64,000 nucleotides of DNA from an uncultured Pelagibacteraceae bacterium. Lineage in GTDB: Bacteria; Pseudomonadota; Alphaproteobacteria; Pelagibacterales; Pelagibacteraceae. The stretch spans positions 1-64,000 of the forward strand of contig CACCID010000003.1 of NCBI GenBank assembly GCA_902545945.1, given 5' to 3'. The translations under genes and the position numbers were made by a program. This document shows, one piece after another, positions 51,380 to 64,000 of this stretch (positions within the stretch are counted from its first letter, which is position 1; each line of letters starts with the position of its first letter). Below the pieces are notes generated by a model, which saw nothing but the letters and a program-made list of their open reading frames with translations, searched no databases and was not told where the DNA came from.

Positions 51380-52327
51380 ATGAAATTAACACCAGAACAA
51401 AAGCAAGAAATTGTAGATCAACAATCTCAAAAAAACTCTACTAAAAGAGTAACTTCGCCAGAATTAGAAAAAATACTTTACGAGGCTTTACCTGTTTTAG
51501 ATCATGGTTTTGTTAGAGTAGTAGATTATATGGGAGATGATAGTTCCATCGTTCAATCTGCTAGAGTTTCATATGGCAAAGGAACAAAAAAAGTTTCTAC
51601 TGATGAAGGACTAATAAAATATTTGATGAGGCATTGGCACTCTACTCCTTTTGAAATGTGTGAAATAAAATACCATGTAAAACTTCCAATATTCATCGCA
51701 CGTCAATGGATCAGGCATAGAACAGCAAATGTTAATGAGTATTCTGCAAGATATTCAATATTAGATAAAGAATTTTATTTACCATCCAAAGATCAGCTTT
51801 CAGCCCAATCAACATCCAATAGACAAGGCAGAGGGGAATTAATCACTGGAGAACAAGCGGATGAGGTTCTACAAATTTTAAAAGATGATGCTACAAGAAC
51901 CTACGATAATTATGAAAAAATGCTTAATGAAAGATTTGATGGGAGTACAATCGATGAAGGTAAAACTGGTTTAGCAAGGGAATTAGCTAGAATGAATTTA
52001 ACATTAAACTCTTATACCCAATGGTACTGGAAAACAGATTTATTAAATTTATTAAATTTTTTATTTTTAAGAGCTGATAGTCATGCTCAGTATGAAATAA
52101 GAGTTTATGCAGAAGCAATGTTAGAAACAGTTAAAAAATGGGTGCCTATAACTCATGCTGCATTTTTAGATTATAGAGTTGGTGCTGTTCATGTATCAGC
52201 CAAAGGCAAAAAAGTTATTCAACAAATGGTTAAAGGTGAAAAAGTAAGTCACGAAAGTTCGGGTCTTTCTAAAAGAGAATGGAATGAATTAATGGTCTCT
52301 TTTGATTTTAAAGAAAAGATTGTTTAA
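51380..52327 (+). CDS. thyX: FAD-dependent thymidylate synthase ThyX
   Basis: A 315-residue flavoenzyme making dTMP from dUMP with methylene-tetrahydrofolate and NADPH. The signature [15 protein letters not shown] (RHRxxxxNExSxRY) is present near residues 111-125. [21 protein letters not shown] precedes it, and [19 protein letters not shown] follows. ATG 51380 is chosen because upstream codons overlap the tmRNA gene and are not conserved. ThyX leaves tetrahydrofolate rather than dihydrofolate, so it reduces the need for DHFR. Its promoter must lie within or across the tmRNA gene on the other strand. Confidence 0.95.
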   Translation: MKLTPEQKQEIVDQQSQKNSTKRVTSPELEKILYEALPVLDHGFVRVVDYMGDDSSIVQSARVSYGKGTKKVSTDEGLIKYLMRHWHSTPFEMCEIKYHVKLPIFIARQWIRHRTANVNEYSARYSILDKEFYLPSKDQLSAQSTSNRQGRGELITGEQADEVLQILKDDATRTYDNYEKMLNERFDGSTIDEGKTGLARELARMNLTLNSYTQWYWKTDLLNLLNFLFLRADSHAQYEIRVYAEAMLETVKKWVPITHAAFLDYRVGAVHVSAKGKKVIQQMVKGEKVSHESSGLSKREWNELMVSFDFKEKIV

Positions 52328-53102
52328 TTTTTTTTGCTATGTTTTTAAATAATTTTGAGACCTCATGATCAGGGTCAGAATGAGTCAAAGGTTGGCCTTT
52401 ATCAGCTGAAGCTCTTAAATCTTGATGAATTGGAAGATGGCCTAAAAATTGTTTATTAAATTCTTTAGCAGTTTTCTCCACTCCGCTTTCACCAAAAATT
52501 TTATATTCTTTCCCATCATCTCCTTTAAAGTAACTCATATTATCGATAAGACCTAAAATTCTCACTGCAGTTTTATCAAACATTTGAATTCCTCTTTTGA
52601 CATCAAGCAAAGCTAAGTCTTGAGGAGTTGAAACAATAATTGCTCCATCAACTTTTACTTCTTGAGCAAAAGTTAGTTGAGTATCTCCAGTACCAGGTGG
52701 CATATCAATTATAATAAAATCTCGATCTCTCCACAAAACTTTTTGTGTCATGGTTTTAATTGCACTAATTACCATCGGCCCCCTCCAAATCATGGGAGTC
52801 TGTTCGTCTACTAAAAAACCCATAGACATACATTGCGCACCATATTTTTCTAATGGGACTATAGCTTTACCATCTTCACTTTTTGGCTTCTCATTTAGAT
52901 TGATTAATTTTGGCAGAGATGGTCCATATACATCAGCATCAAGTATACCTATTTTTAATCCAAGATTTTGAAGTGCGAAAGCAAGATTAATTGCAACAGT
53001 AGATTTACCAACTCCACCTTTAGCACTAGAAACTAGTAATACAAACTTAGTTCCGTTAATTGGAGTTTTAACAAATTGTTTTGGCGGTGGTTTTTGGCTC
53101 AT
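52308..53102 (-). CDS. apbC: ApbC/Mrp-family ATPase (Fe-S carrier type)
   Basis: A 264-residue deviant-Walker P-loop ATPase. Walker A is [15 protein letters not shown] (Gly29-Thr35 region), then [44 protein letters not shown] and [16 protein letters not shown]. ApbC proteins bind and transfer Fe-S clusters through a C-terminal CxxC. Here that site reads [13 protein letters not shown], with no cysteines; the only Cys is at 91. The N-terminal MIP18/DUF59 domain is also absent. Scaffold function is therefore uncertain. The 3' end overlaps convergent thyX by 20 nt. Confidence 0.9.
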   Translation of the reverse strand: MSQKPPPKQFVKTPINGTKFVLLVSSAKGGVGKSTVAINLAFALQNLGLKIGILDADVYGPSLPKLINLNEKPKSEDGKAIVPLEKYGAQCMSMGFLVDEQTPMIWRGPMVISAIKTMTQKVLWRDRDFIIIDMPPGTGDTQLTFAQEVKVDGAIIVSTPQDLALLDVKRGIQMFDKTAVRILGLIDNMSYFKGDDGKEYKIFGESGVEKTAKEFNKQFLGHLPIHQDLRASADKGQPLTHSDPDHEVSKLFKNIAKKIKQSFL

Positions 53103-53185
53103 CTTTTAAATATTTTAAACGATTTAGACATTATATCGCTAATACATAACTTGTTTTTGGAGTAAAAGTCACTATATAAAGTGTC

Positions 53186-54301
53186 ATGAGTTTCAAAGAC
53201 AAGATTTTTAAAAACCAATCTCCTTGGGGAACACCTCCCCCAGGAGGTAGTGGACGATCGCCTGGTGGAAACGGATCAGGTTCAAGACAAGATCCACCCA
53301 ATCTTGATGATATTATTAAGAATATTCAAAAAACTATAAATAAATTTTCTGGTGGAAAATCAGGTGGTTCGCGTCCAATAGTTATCGGATTACTAATTTT
53401 AGCTTTACTATATGTTGCTAGCGGTCTTTACAGAGTTTTACCTGATGAACAAGGTGTTGTTTTAAGATTTGGAAAATACGTTAACACTACTCAACCAGGA
53501 TTACATTATCACTTTCCAACACCTTTTGAGAGAGTATTAACCCCAAAGGTTACGAAAGTTAATAGAGTTGATGTAGGTTTTAGACCAGCAAGCGATACTG
53601 GAAGATCCTCTGGTGTTGGCAATGTTCCAGAAGAGAGTTTAATGTTAACTGGTGATGAGAATATAGTTGATATTAACTACTCAGTTTTCTGGGTAATTAA
53701 GGATGCTCAAAAATTTTTATTTAATATTCAAAGTCCAGTTGAAACAGTCAAAGCTGCATCTGAAACAGCAATGAGAGAAGTTATAGCTAAAAACAGAATT
53801 CAAAATATTTTAACAGAAGGAAGATCTAAAATAGAAGTTGAAGTTCAAGAAATTGCTCAATTAATTTTAGATGAATATGGTTCAGGTATACAATTAACTC
53901 AAGTACAGACGCAACAAGCGGACCCACCTGAACAAGTGATAGATGCATTCAGAGATGTGCAGGCTGCAAGAGCGGATAGAGAGAGATCAAAAAATGAAGC
54001 TGAAGCGTACGCTAATGATGTAATACCTAGAGCACGAGGTGAAGCTGAACAAGTTTTACAACAAGCAGAAGCTTACAAAAAAGAAGTGGTAGCAAAAGCT
54101 GAGGGTGAAGCAAGTAGATTTTTAGCAATTTATAATGAATACAAAAATGCTAAACAAGTAACTCAAGAAAGAATGTACTTAGAAACAATGGAAAAAGTTT
54201 TAGCTGATATAGATAAAGTGATTATAGATAAAGAGTCTGGATCAGGCGTCGTACCATACCTTCCTTTACCAGAATTAAAAAAATCAGGGGGGAATAATTA
54301 A
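53186..54301 (+). CDS. hflK: FtsH protease regulator HflK
   Basis: A 371-residue SPFH/band-7 protein that, with HflC, surrounds the FtsH protease. The N-terminus is Gly/Pro/Ser-rich (GTPPPGGSGRSPGGNGSGS), followed by a transmembrane helix (about residues 65-82) and the band-7 domain starting VLPDEQGVVLRFGKYVNTTQPGLHYHFP. The C-terminus is a long Ala/Glu-rich helix. The stop shares bases with the hflC start. TATAAA lies 5 nt before the ATG, so the message may be nearly leaderless. Confidence 0.95.
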   Translation: MSFKDKIFKNQSPWGTPPPGGSGRSPGGNGSGSRQDPPNLDDIIKNIQKTINKFSGGKSGGSRPIVIGLLILALLYVASGLYRVLPDEQGVVLRFGKYVNTTQPGLHYHFPTPFERVLTPKVTKVNRVDVGFRPASDTGRSSGVGNVPEESLMLTGDENIVDINYSVFWVIKDAQKFLFNIQSPVETVKAASETAMREVIAKNRIQNILTEGRSKIEVEVQEIAQLILDEYGSGIQLTQVQTQQADPPEQVIDAFRDVQAARADRERSKNEAEAYANDVIPRARGEAEQVLQQAEAYKKEVVAKAEGEASRFLAIYNEYKNAKQVTQERMYLETMEKVLADIDKVIIDKESGSGVVPYLPLPELKKSGGNN

Positions 54302-55176
54302 TGAAGGGAGTTAAGATTATAATTCCAGCAATAGTGTTAATTGCAGTTGTTGTATTTCAATCTTTATTTATTGTTCAAGAAATTAGTCAAGCGATAGTTC
54401 TTCAATTTGGTGATCCAAAAAAAATTGTGAGCAAAGCAGGCCTAAACTTTAAATTACCATTTATTCAAAACGTAGTTTATTTAGATAAAAGAATTTTGAA
54501 CTTAGACAACGATCCAGAAGAAGTAATTGCTGCAGACCAGAAAAGATTAATTGTTGACGCTTTTGCAAGATTTAAAATTGTAGATCCTTTAAAATTCTAT
54601 ATTTCAGTTGGGAATGAAAGAGTTGCAAGATCAAGACTTTCTACAATCATAAACTCTAGAATAAGAGGTGTATTAGGTACACAAGAATTAGCTACTTTAT
54701 TGTCAACTGACAGAGCTAGACAAATGCAAATCATTCAATCTCAAGTAAATGAAGAAGCACAAAATTTTGGAATAAAAATTGTAGATGTAAGAATTAAAAG
54801 AGCTGACTTGCCTCCAGCGAACAGTGAAGCAATTTACAAAAGAATGCAGACTGAAAGGGAGAGGGAAGCAAAAGAGTTTAGAGCACAAGGAGCTGAAATT
54901 GCACAAAAAATTAGATCAACAGCAGATAAAGATGTAACTGTAATTTTAGCTGAAGCAAATAAAAAATCTGAAATTATGAAAGGTGAAGGTGACGGTGAAA
55001 GAAATAAAATTTTTGCTAATGCCTTTGGAAGAGACCCTCAGTTTTTTGCTTTTTATCGAGCTATGCAGGCCTATGAAAAAGCTCTTATCGGAGGAGAAAC
55101 ATCACTTGTATTATCTCCTGACAGCGAATTCTTCAAATTTTTTGGTAAATCTATAAAGCCAAACATTAAAAGATAA
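54301..55176 (+). CDS. hflC: FtsH protease regulator HflC
   Basis: A 291-residue SPFH protein, partner of HflK. N-terminal membrane helix (IIIPAIVLIAVVVFQSLFIV), then VQEISQAIVLQFGDPKKIVSKAGLNFKLPFIQNVVYLDKRIL, RVARSRLSTIINSRIRGVLG and RIKRADLPPANSEAIYKRMQTEREREAKEFRAQG. The last is the HflC hallmark at the start of the long C-terminal helix. Transcribed directly with hflK. Confidence 0.96.
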   Translation: MKGVKIIIPAIVLIAVVVFQSLFIVQEISQAIVLQFGDPKKIVSKAGLNFKLPFIQNVVYLDKRILNLDNDPEEVIAADQKRLIVDAFARFKIVDPLKFYISVGNERVARSRLSTIINSRIRGVLGTQELATLLSTDRARQMQIIQSQVNEEAQNFGIKIVDVRIKRADLPPANSEAIYKRMQTEREREAKEFRAQGAEIAQKIRSTADKDVTVILAEANKKSEIMKGEGDGERNKIFANAFGRDPQFFAFYRAMQAYEKALIGGETSLVLSPDSEFFKFFGKSIKPNIKR

Positions 55177-55188
55177 ACTAGTCGTTTT

Positions 55189-55374
55189 GTGAAAGAGCTT
55201 ATTACTGCAGTCGGATTACTTTTTTTCATCGAAGGTCTGTTCCTTGCCATTTTCCCGTCAAGAATTAAAAATATGCTAGAAGCAATCAAGAATACACCTG
55301 AAAAAAACCTTAGGTCATTTGGTCTGTTTTTTTTGATTATCGGTTTTTTAATAATTTGGTATATGAAAAATTAA
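55189..55374 (+). CDS. DUF2065-family small membrane protein
   Basis: A 61-residue protein with two transmembrane helices: ITAVGLLFFIEGLFLAIFP and SFGLFFLIIGFLIIWYM, separated by the loop SRIKNMLEAIKNTPEKNLR. This matches DUF2065, a family often found just after hflC in proteobacteria, with unknown function. It starts at GTG 55189 (no in-frame ATG upstream) and precedes degP by one base. Context suggests a link to membrane protein quality control. Confidence 0.85.
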   Translation: MKELITAVGLLFFIEGLFLAIFPSRIKNMLEAIKNTPEKNLRSFGLFFLIIGFLIIWYMKN

Positions 55375-55375
55375 T

Positions 55376-56779
55376 ATGAATATTCTTAAGAAAATATTTT
55401 TTGTACTATTAATTTTAAATTTTTCATCTATTCAAACTAAAGCAGTTCCAAGTTCTTTTGCTGATTTAGCAGAAAAACTAATGCCGTCAGTTGTTAATAT
55501 TTCAACTACTCAAATAGTGAAAACTACAACTAATCAATTTCCTTTTCAGTTTCCTCCAGGATCACCTTTTGGTGAGATGTTTAAAGATTTTGAACGACCC
55601 ACTGAGAGAAAAGCCTCATCTTTAGGATCAGGTTTTATTATAAAAGAAGATGGTATTGTGATTACTAATAATCATGTGATCGCGAATGCTGAAGACATTT
55701 TAATACGAGTGGGCGATAAAGAATATGACGCAGAGGTTATAGGTGCAGACCCATATATGGATCTTGCAGTTTTAAAAATGAAAACAAAAGAGAAATTTAA
55801 ACCTGTAAGTTTTGGTGACTCTAGTAAAGCAAGAGTGGGTGACTGGGTTGTAGCCATTGGCAATCCTTTTGGATTAGGAGGAACAGTAACATCCGGTATA
55901 ATCTCAGCTAGAAACAGACAGATTGGTTTAACAAGATATGAAGATTTTATTCAAACTGATGCATCGATTAATCAAGGTAATTCGGGTGGCCCGTTATTTA
56001 ATCTAAAAGGAGATGTAATTGGAGTTAACACTGCAATTATAGCTCCAGGTCAATCAGGTTCTATCGGAATCGGTTTTGCAATACCGGCGAATGCCGCGTC
56101 AAATGTGATTGATCAATTAATAAAATTTGGTGAAACAAAAAGAGGTTGGTTGGGAGTAAGAATTCAAGAAGTAACTAAAGAAATAGCTGAAGTCGAAAAA
56201 CTAAAAAAACCTGAGGGAGCCTTGGTTGCAAGTGTAGGACAAAATAGTCCAGCACAAAAGGCTGGGATTAAAGCAGGTGACATTATCTTAGAATTTGATG
56301 GAAAAAAAATTAATACGATGAAAAAGCTTCCAAACGTTGTTGCAAGCACAGAAGTAGGAAAAAGTGTTGAGCTGAAAATTTGGAGAAACAAAAAATTAAT
56401 TTCAAAAAGATTAACTCTTGGAAGACTTGAAACTTCAGAGGAATTTAAAGAGACAAAACCAAAGATTGTCAAAAAGGATGAAGAGATCGAAAGTTTAAAA
56501 ATAGCTGTAAGAGAAATAAACGATCAGGATATTTCTTCAAGAAACTTAGATAAGAAAACTAAAGGTGTAGTTATAACAGATATTTCAAACCGAAGCCCTC
56601 TCGCAAATCTTTTAAGTGTTAATGATATTATTATAGAAGTTCAAAAAACTCCTATTAAATCAGTTGTTGATTTAGAAAAAATAGTTAATAGTATTTTCAA
56701 AAGAGGAGAAAAAAATTTGTTATTAACAATTATTAATCAAAATAATAGAAGACGTTATCTTGGTGTAAAAATAAATTAG
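55376..56779 (+). CDS. degP: DegP/Do-family periplasmic serine protease
   Basis: A 467-residue HtrA protease/chaperone for misfolded envelope proteins. Signal peptide (residues 1-23), then the trypsin-like domain with catalytic triad: His in TNNHVIANAED, Asp in DPYMDLAVLKM, Ser in QGNSGGPLFN. Two PDZ domains follow, one near GWLGVRIQEVTKEIA and one near the C-terminus (GVVITDISNRSPLANLL). It lies in the hflKC-DUF2065-degP run, a common alphaproteobacterial grouping for envelope quality control. Confidence 0.95.
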   Translation: MNILKKIFFVLLILNFSSIQTKAVPSSFADLAEKLMPSVVNISTTQIVKTTTNQFPFQFPPGSPFGEMFKDFERPTERKASSLGSGFIIKEDGIVITNNHVIANAEDILIRVGDKEYDAEVIGADPYMDLAVLKMKTKEKFKPVSFGDSSKARVGDWVVAIGNPFGLGGTVTSGIISARNRQIGLTRYEDFIQTDASINQGNSGGPLFNLKGDVIGVNTAIIAPGQSGSIGIGFAIPANAASNVIDQLIKFGETKRGWLGVRIQEVTKEIAEVEKLKKPEGALVASVGQNSPAQKAGIKAGDIILEFDGKKINTMKKLPNVVASTEVGKSVELKIWRNKKLISKRLTLGRLETSEEFKETKPKIVKKDEEIESLKIAVREINDQDISSRNLDKKTKGVVITDISNRSPLANLLSVNDIIIEVQKTPIKSVVDLEKIVNSIFKRGEKNLLLTIINQNNRRRYLGVKIN

Positions 56780-56781
56780 TT

Positions 56782-57699
56782 TTGTCAAAAAAAATAATTC
56801 TCTTAGCAGGACCAACAGCCTCTGGAAAATCAAAATTAGCCATTCATCTTGCAAAAAAACTAAACGGTGAAATTTTAAATGCAGACAGCATGCAAATTTA
56901 CAAAGAATTTTCCATTTTATCTTCAAGACCTACCAAACATGAAATTAAGAAAGTAAAGCATCATCTTTATGGATTTATATCAGTAAAAAAATATTTTTCT
57001 GCAGGAAATTGGCTCATCAAAGCAAAGAACAAAATTAAGATTTGTTTAAAAAATAAAAAAGTACCAATAATTGTAGGTGGAACTGGTTTATATTTTAATA
57101 CTATCACTAAAGGGATAAGTAAAATTCCTGACATTGATTTAAAAACAAGAGAAAAAGTTAGAAATTTATTTAAAAAATTGGGATACAAAAAGTTCTACGA
57201 AAATTTATTGATACTAGACCCAAAAATCAAAAATAAAATTTTACCATCTGACTCTCATAGAACACAAAGAGCATATGAAGTAAAACTTAAAACAAAAAAA
57301 TCATTGCTTGATTGGATAGCAAACACCAAATCAGATTTTCTCGATTATGATATAAAAAAGATTTTTTTGGATATTCCTAGGGAAGACTTACTTGTAAAAA
57401 TCTATAAAAGGACAGAGCAAATGTTCAAGCAAAATTGTATTATGGAGGTTGAAAAATTTAACTCAATTAAGCTAAAGAAGAGCTTTTCGGCTCATAAGTT
57501 GATTGGTGTGCAAGAAATTACAAAATATTTAGATGGAATAATCACTCAAAGTCAATGTAAAGAGCTTATCAATATTAAGACAAGACAATATGCTAAGCGA
57601 CAAAACACGTGGGCTAGAGGGCATATGAAGAACTGGAATAAGATATATTCAAAAAATTTCTCAATTCTTTTAAAAAAATCTTTAAAAGCTGCAAGCTAA
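56782..57699 (+). CDS. miaA: tRNA dimethylallyltransferase
   Basis: A 305-residue P-loop enzyme that isopentenylates A37 of tRNAs reading UNN codons. Motifs: LLAGPTASGKSKLAIHLA (P-loop), ILNADSMQIYKEFSILSSRPT (DSxQ general base), VGGTGLYFNTITKGIS, DSHRTQRAYEV, and LIGVQEITKYL. A KTRQYAKRQNTWARGH motif near the C-terminus is also present. Translation must begin at TTG 56782, since the conserved P-loop begins seven codons later and no ATG precedes it. It starts 2 nt after degP. Confidence 0.95.
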   Translation: MSKKIILLAGPTASGKSKLAIHLAKKLNGEILNADSMQIYKEFSILSSRPTKHEIKKVKHHLYGFISVKKYFSAGNWLIKAKNKIKICLKNKKVPIIVGGTGLYFNTITKGISKIPDIDLKTREKVRNLFKKLGYKKFYENLLILDPKIKNKILPSDSHRTQRAYEVKLKTKKSLLDWIANTKSDFLDYDIKKIFLDIPREDLLVKIYKRTEQMFKQNCIMEVEKFNSIKLKKSFSAHKLIGVQEITKYLDGIITQSQCKELINIKTRQYAKRQNTWARGHMKNWNKIYSKNFSILLKKSLKAAS

Positions 57700-57702
57700 A
57701 AC

Positions 57703-57730
57703 TTGACGATAAGTATTTCTAGGCTAGATT
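57703..57730 (+). promoter_or_regulatory. Sigma70-like promoter of ilvB
   Basis: TTGACG (57703-57708), a 16-nt spacer and TAGATT (57725-57730). The ATG of ilvB is at 57737, only 6 nt past the -10, so the predicted transcript begins at or next to the start codon (leaderless). Confidence 0.6.
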
Positions 57731-57736
57731 GTACCA

Positions 57737-59506
57737 ATGCCAAAATTATTGAGTGGAGCAGAAATAGTTTTTAAAGCACTTGAGGACCAAAAAGTTGAGT
57801 ATATTTTTGGCTACCCAGGTGGTGCTGTTCTTCCAATTTACGATGAACTAAAAAATCATAAATCAATAAAGCATATTTTGGCAAGACACGAACAAGGTGC
57901 GGGTCATGCTGCAGAGGGTTATGCAAGATCTAGCGGTAAGCCTGGTGTTTTATTAGTTACATCAGGACCTGGAGCAACAAATGCTGTTACCGCTTTAACA
58001 GATGCTTATATGGACTCTATTCCCATTGTTTGTATTTCAGGACAAGTACCAACACACTTAATTGGAACAGACGCTTTTCAAGAATGTGACACAACAGGAA
58101 TAACAAGACCATGTACAAAACATAATTGGTTGGTGAAAAATGTAAATGACTTGCCAGACATTATGAACCAAGCATTTGAAATCGCAACAACAGGTCGTCC
58201 TGGACCAGTGTTAGTTGATATTCCAAAAGATATTCAATTTAATAAAGGGATTTACAAAGTTAATAAAAAAAAATTAATTAAAAAACTAAACGGCTCTTTA
58301 TCAAAAAAATTAGATTTAAAAGATGTAGACAAGTTTATAGAGATGATCAAACAATCATCGAAGCCTATTTTTTATACAGGTGGTGGAGTTATAAACTCAG
58401 GACCTAAAGCAAGTGAATTATTGAGAGAATTAATTTCTTTAACAGGTTTTCCAATTACTTCAACCTTACAAGGATTAGGAGCTTATCCTGGAGATGATCC
58501 GCAATTTTTAGGAATGCTTGGAATGCACGGAACTTACGAAGCAAATAATGCCATGCATGATTGCGATTTAATGATAAATATTGGCGCGCGATTTGATGAT
58601 AGAATAACAGGAAAGATAGATGAATTTTCTCCTAAGTCTAAAAAGATTCACGTTGATATTGATCCATCCTCTATTGGTAAAAATGTTCAAGTTGATCTAG
58701 CAATAACTAGTGACGTTACTGAATTACTACAAGCTATTATTAAAAGATTTAAAGAAAAAAATAAAAATTTTATTTCTTCAAATAAACAAAAAACAGCAAA
58801 GTGGTGGACACAAATTGATAAATGGAGAGAAAAAAAATCCTTGAATTTTATTAATAGCAAAGAAACCATTAAGCCACAGCATGCTGTACAGAGATTATAT
58901 GAATTAACAAAAAATCAAGATACATTTATTACAACAGAAGTTGGTCAGCATCAAATGTGGGCTGCACAACATTATAAATTTGATAAACCTAACAGATGGA
59001 TGACATCTGGCGGACTCGGGACAATGGGTTATGGTTTACCGGCAGCCATCGGAGTGCAAATTGCTCATCCTGACAAATTAGTTGTAGATATAGCTGGGGA
59101 AGCTTCAATATTAATGAATATTCAAGAGATGTCCACAGCAATTCAATATAGGCTACCAATAAAAATATTTATTTTAAACAACGAATACATGGGAATGGTG
59201 AGACAGTGGCAAGAGCTTTTACATGACAAAAATTATTCTGAAAGTTATACAGAAGCTTTACCTGACTTTGTAAAACTTGCAGAAGCTTATGGTGCAGTTG
59301 GTATAAGAGCTAGAACACCTGACGAACTAGATGAAAAAATTAAAGAAATGATTTCGACTAATAAACCAGTAATTTTTGATTGTGTAGTAGATAAGGTAGA
59401 AAACTGTTATCCAATGATACCATCTGGAAAACCTCACAACCAAATGCTTCTAGGTCCTGAAGACGAAAAAGAAGAAGTTTCAGATGAAGGAAAAACTTTA
59501 GTTTAA
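57737..59506 (+). CDS. ilvB: Acetolactate synthase large subunit
   Basis: A 589-residue ThDP enzyme, first common step of valine, leucine and isoleucine synthesis. N-terminal FGYPGGAVLPIYDEL with catalytic Glu in ARHEQGAGHAAEGYARSSGKPG, TSGPGATNAVTALTDAYMDS, GRPGPVLVDIPKDIQ, GARFDDRITGK. The ThDP-binding GEASILMNIQEMSTAIQYRLPIKIFILNNEYMGMVRQWQ has GE where the usual motif has GD. Full length. It overlaps the ilvN start by one base and forms an operon ilvB-ilvN-ilvC. Confidence 0.97.
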   Translation: MPKLLSGAEIVFKALEDQKVEYIFGYPGGAVLPIYDELKNHKSIKHILARHEQGAGHAAEGYARSSGKPGVLLVTSGPGATNAVTALTDAYMDSIPIVCISGQVPTHLIGTDAFQECDTTGITRPCTKHNWLVKNVNDLPDIMNQAFEIATTGRPGPVLVDIPKDIQFNKGIYKVNKKKLIKKLNGSLSKKLDLKDVDKFIEMIKQSSKPIFYTGGGVINSGPKASELLRELISLTGFPITSTLQGLGAYPGDDPQFLGMLGMHGTYEANNAMHDCDLMINIGARFDDRITGKIDEFSPKSKKIHVDIDPSSIGKNVQVDLAITSDVTELLQAIIKRFKEKNKNFISSNKQKTAKWWTQIDKWREKKSLNFINSKETIKPQHAVQRLYELTKNQDTFITTEVGQHQMWAAQHYKFDKPNRWMTSGGLGTMGYGLPAAIGVQIAHPDKLVVDIAGEASILMNIQEMSTAIQYRLPIKIFILNNEYMGMVRQWQELLHDKNYSESYTEALPDFVKLAEAYGAVGIRARTPDELDEKIKEMISTNKPVIFDCVVDKVENCYPMIPSGKPHNQMLLGPEDEKEEVSDEGKTLV

Positions 59507-60057
59507 TGCCAAAATCAAAATCAGCTTATAGTCAACCAACTAAATTTGGAAAAGAGGATCATCATATAATTGTTGTTTGGGTAGATAACGAAGCTGGAGT
59601 TTTGGCTAGAGTAATTGGTTTATTTTCTGGTAGAGGATATAATATAGAGTCATTAGCGGTTGCTGAGGTAGATAAGAAACAGCATGTTTCTAGAATAACT
59701 ATTGTAACTAAAGGAACACCTGAAGTAATACAGCAAATTAAATTACAATTAGGAAAACTCATACCAGTTCATAAAGTTGCAGATTTTTCAAGAAATGACA
59801 CTAATATTATATTTAAAGAGTTAGCACTTTTTAAACTAGTCGGAACATCTGCAAAGCAAAAAAAAGCTAAACTAATGTGCAAAAAATTTAATCCAATAAT
59901 TCTAGATAAAACAAACAAATCCTTCGTTATTCAAGTGACTGCTTTAAGAAGAGATATTGATAAATTAGTTGCAAATTTAAAACCTTTAGGGTTAATTAGC
60001 ATTTCTAGAACTGGTGCTGTTGCAATGACTAGAGGAAAAGAAGTTTTTACACAATAG
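59506..60057 (+). CDS. ilvN: Acetolactate synthase small (regulatory) subunit
   Basis: A 183-residue regulatory subunit with an N-terminal ACT domain (VVWVDNEAGVLARVIGLFSGRGYNIESLAVAEVDKKQHVSRITIVTKG), where valine feedback acts, followed by the C-terminal ALS_ss domain (LALFKLVGTSAKQKKAKLM...TGAVAMTRGKE). Called ilvH in some genomes. It follows ilvB without a gap and precedes ilvC by 9 nt. Confidence 0.95.
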   Translation: MPKSKSAYSQPTKFGKEDHHIIVVWVDNEAGVLARVIGLFSGRGYNIESLAVAEVDKKQHVSRITIVTKGTPEVIQQIKLQLGKLIPVHKVADFSRNDTNIIFKELALFKLVGTSAKQKKAKLMCKKFNPIILDKTNKSFVIQVTALRRDIDKLVANLKPLGLISISRTGAVAMTRGKEVFTQ

Positions 60058-61086
<1,029 letters not shown>

Positions 61087-61127
61087 CCCAATCTGATTTA
61101 CTTAAATTTCGATTAGTTACATAATTA

Positions 61128-61155
61128 TTGCAAATTCTATCTTTGATTGTATTAT
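61128..61155 (+). promoter_or_regulatory. Sigma70-like promoter of leuA, with start-site hairpin
   Basis: TTGCAA (61128-61133), a 16-nt spacer and TATTAT (61150-61155) lie upstream of leuA. The predicted transcript begins near 61162. It would open almost at once with an inverted repeat AACTTTTG-TTTT-CAAAAGTT (61160-61179), 6 nt before the ATG. Confidence 0.55.
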
Positions 61156-61185
61156 GAGTAACTTTTGTTTTCAAAAGTTTTAAAT

Positions 61186-63790
<2,605 letters not shown>

Positions 63791-63808
63791 TTTATATTTA
63801 ATGGTTAG

Positions 63809-64000
63809 ATGTCAGTTAGTAGAGATGATTTTAGTATAGCTTTCCGTTCTGCTCTTTTGCAAAGAGGAGCATCTCAGAAATTTTCAATATTATCTCTAAT
63901 AATTTTAGCGTTAATAATTTTTTTTCTAGACGTTTATGGTTTTCAAGTCGTAAAAACTACTAGAAGTATTGTTAATGATTTAGTTTACAGAGTAACTTAC
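63809..64000 (+). CDS. mreC: Rod shape-determining protein MreC, partial
   Basis: 64 codons are visible before the window ends. The start ATG 63809 opens SVSRDDFSIAFRSALLQRGASQKFSILSLII, with one transmembrane helix (about residues 26-42, FSILSLIILALIIFFLD) and then the expected start of the periplasmic coiled coil. The short basic N-terminus, single span and position directly after mreB match MreC. An ATG at 63801 gives only a 12-codon frame. Confidence 0.85.
   Translation, partial: MSVSRDDFSIAFRSALLQRGASQKFSILSLIILALIIFFLDVYGFQVVKTTRSIVNDLVYRVTY

Overview
The window looks like a streamlined alphaproteobacterium of the SAR11 / Pelagibacterales type. This rests on very low GC, intergenic gaps often below 50 bp, convergent genes whose stop codons overlap, lysine/isoleucine-rich proteins, a two-piece permuted tmRNA, an ELM1-family gene and alphaproteobacterial gene orders. 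No database search was possible, so family names come from recognised motifs and synteny.

Layout. (1) 1-17.9 kb is housekeeping: folB (cut by the window edge) with an SDR/pteridine-reductase-like gene, uvrB, an aspartate-type aminotransferase, trxB, an ELM1-family gene plus a 2OG-Fe(II) oxygenase-like gene, carAB, a YqeY-type gene, dnaG, rpoD, a CAU-anticodon tRNA (probably Ile2), mlaC/mlaA and a peptidoglycan amidase. (2) 17.9-18.3 kb is RNase P RNA. (3) 18.3-39.7 kb is one long division and cell-wall (dcw) run: mraZ, ftsZ, rsmH, ftsL, ftsI, a fused murE-murF, mraY, murD, ftsW, murG, murC, murB, ddl, ftsQ, a degenerate ftsA, lpxC, bamD, ligA. A sigma70-like promoter and a three-box MraZ operator lie upstream of mraZ. 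ftsZ sits next to mraZ instead of after ftsA. (4) 39.7-46.7 kb holds pepP, a UvrD/PcrA helicase, an AsmA-like protein, fumC and a MazG-like gene. (5) 46.8-51.1 kb is a small accessory region. Four same-direction copies of a 25-nt element cut it into three cassettes, and the last copy is the 3' end of the tmRNA gene itself. The cassettes hold a methyltransferase, DUF2784, a GGCT-like protein, several unrecognised small proteins and a possible nuclease-fold protein. (6) 51.1-64 kb holds the two-piece tmRNA, thyX, apbC, hflKC-DUF2065-degP-miaA, the branched-chain amino-acid genes ilvB-ilvN-ilvC and leuA, then mreB and the start of mreC.

The most interesting signals are the following. The tmRNA-3'-end repeat punctuates the accessory region, and two of its copies have perfect stems of unrelated sequence around a conserved core. 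FtsA has lost its recognisable nucleotide-binding motifs but keeps a C-terminal amphipathic tail. DnaG lacks three of the four usual zinc ligands. ApbC lacks the CxxC motif. The MraZ operator overlies the -10 box of its own promoter. No integrase, transposase, CRISPR array or rRNA was seen.
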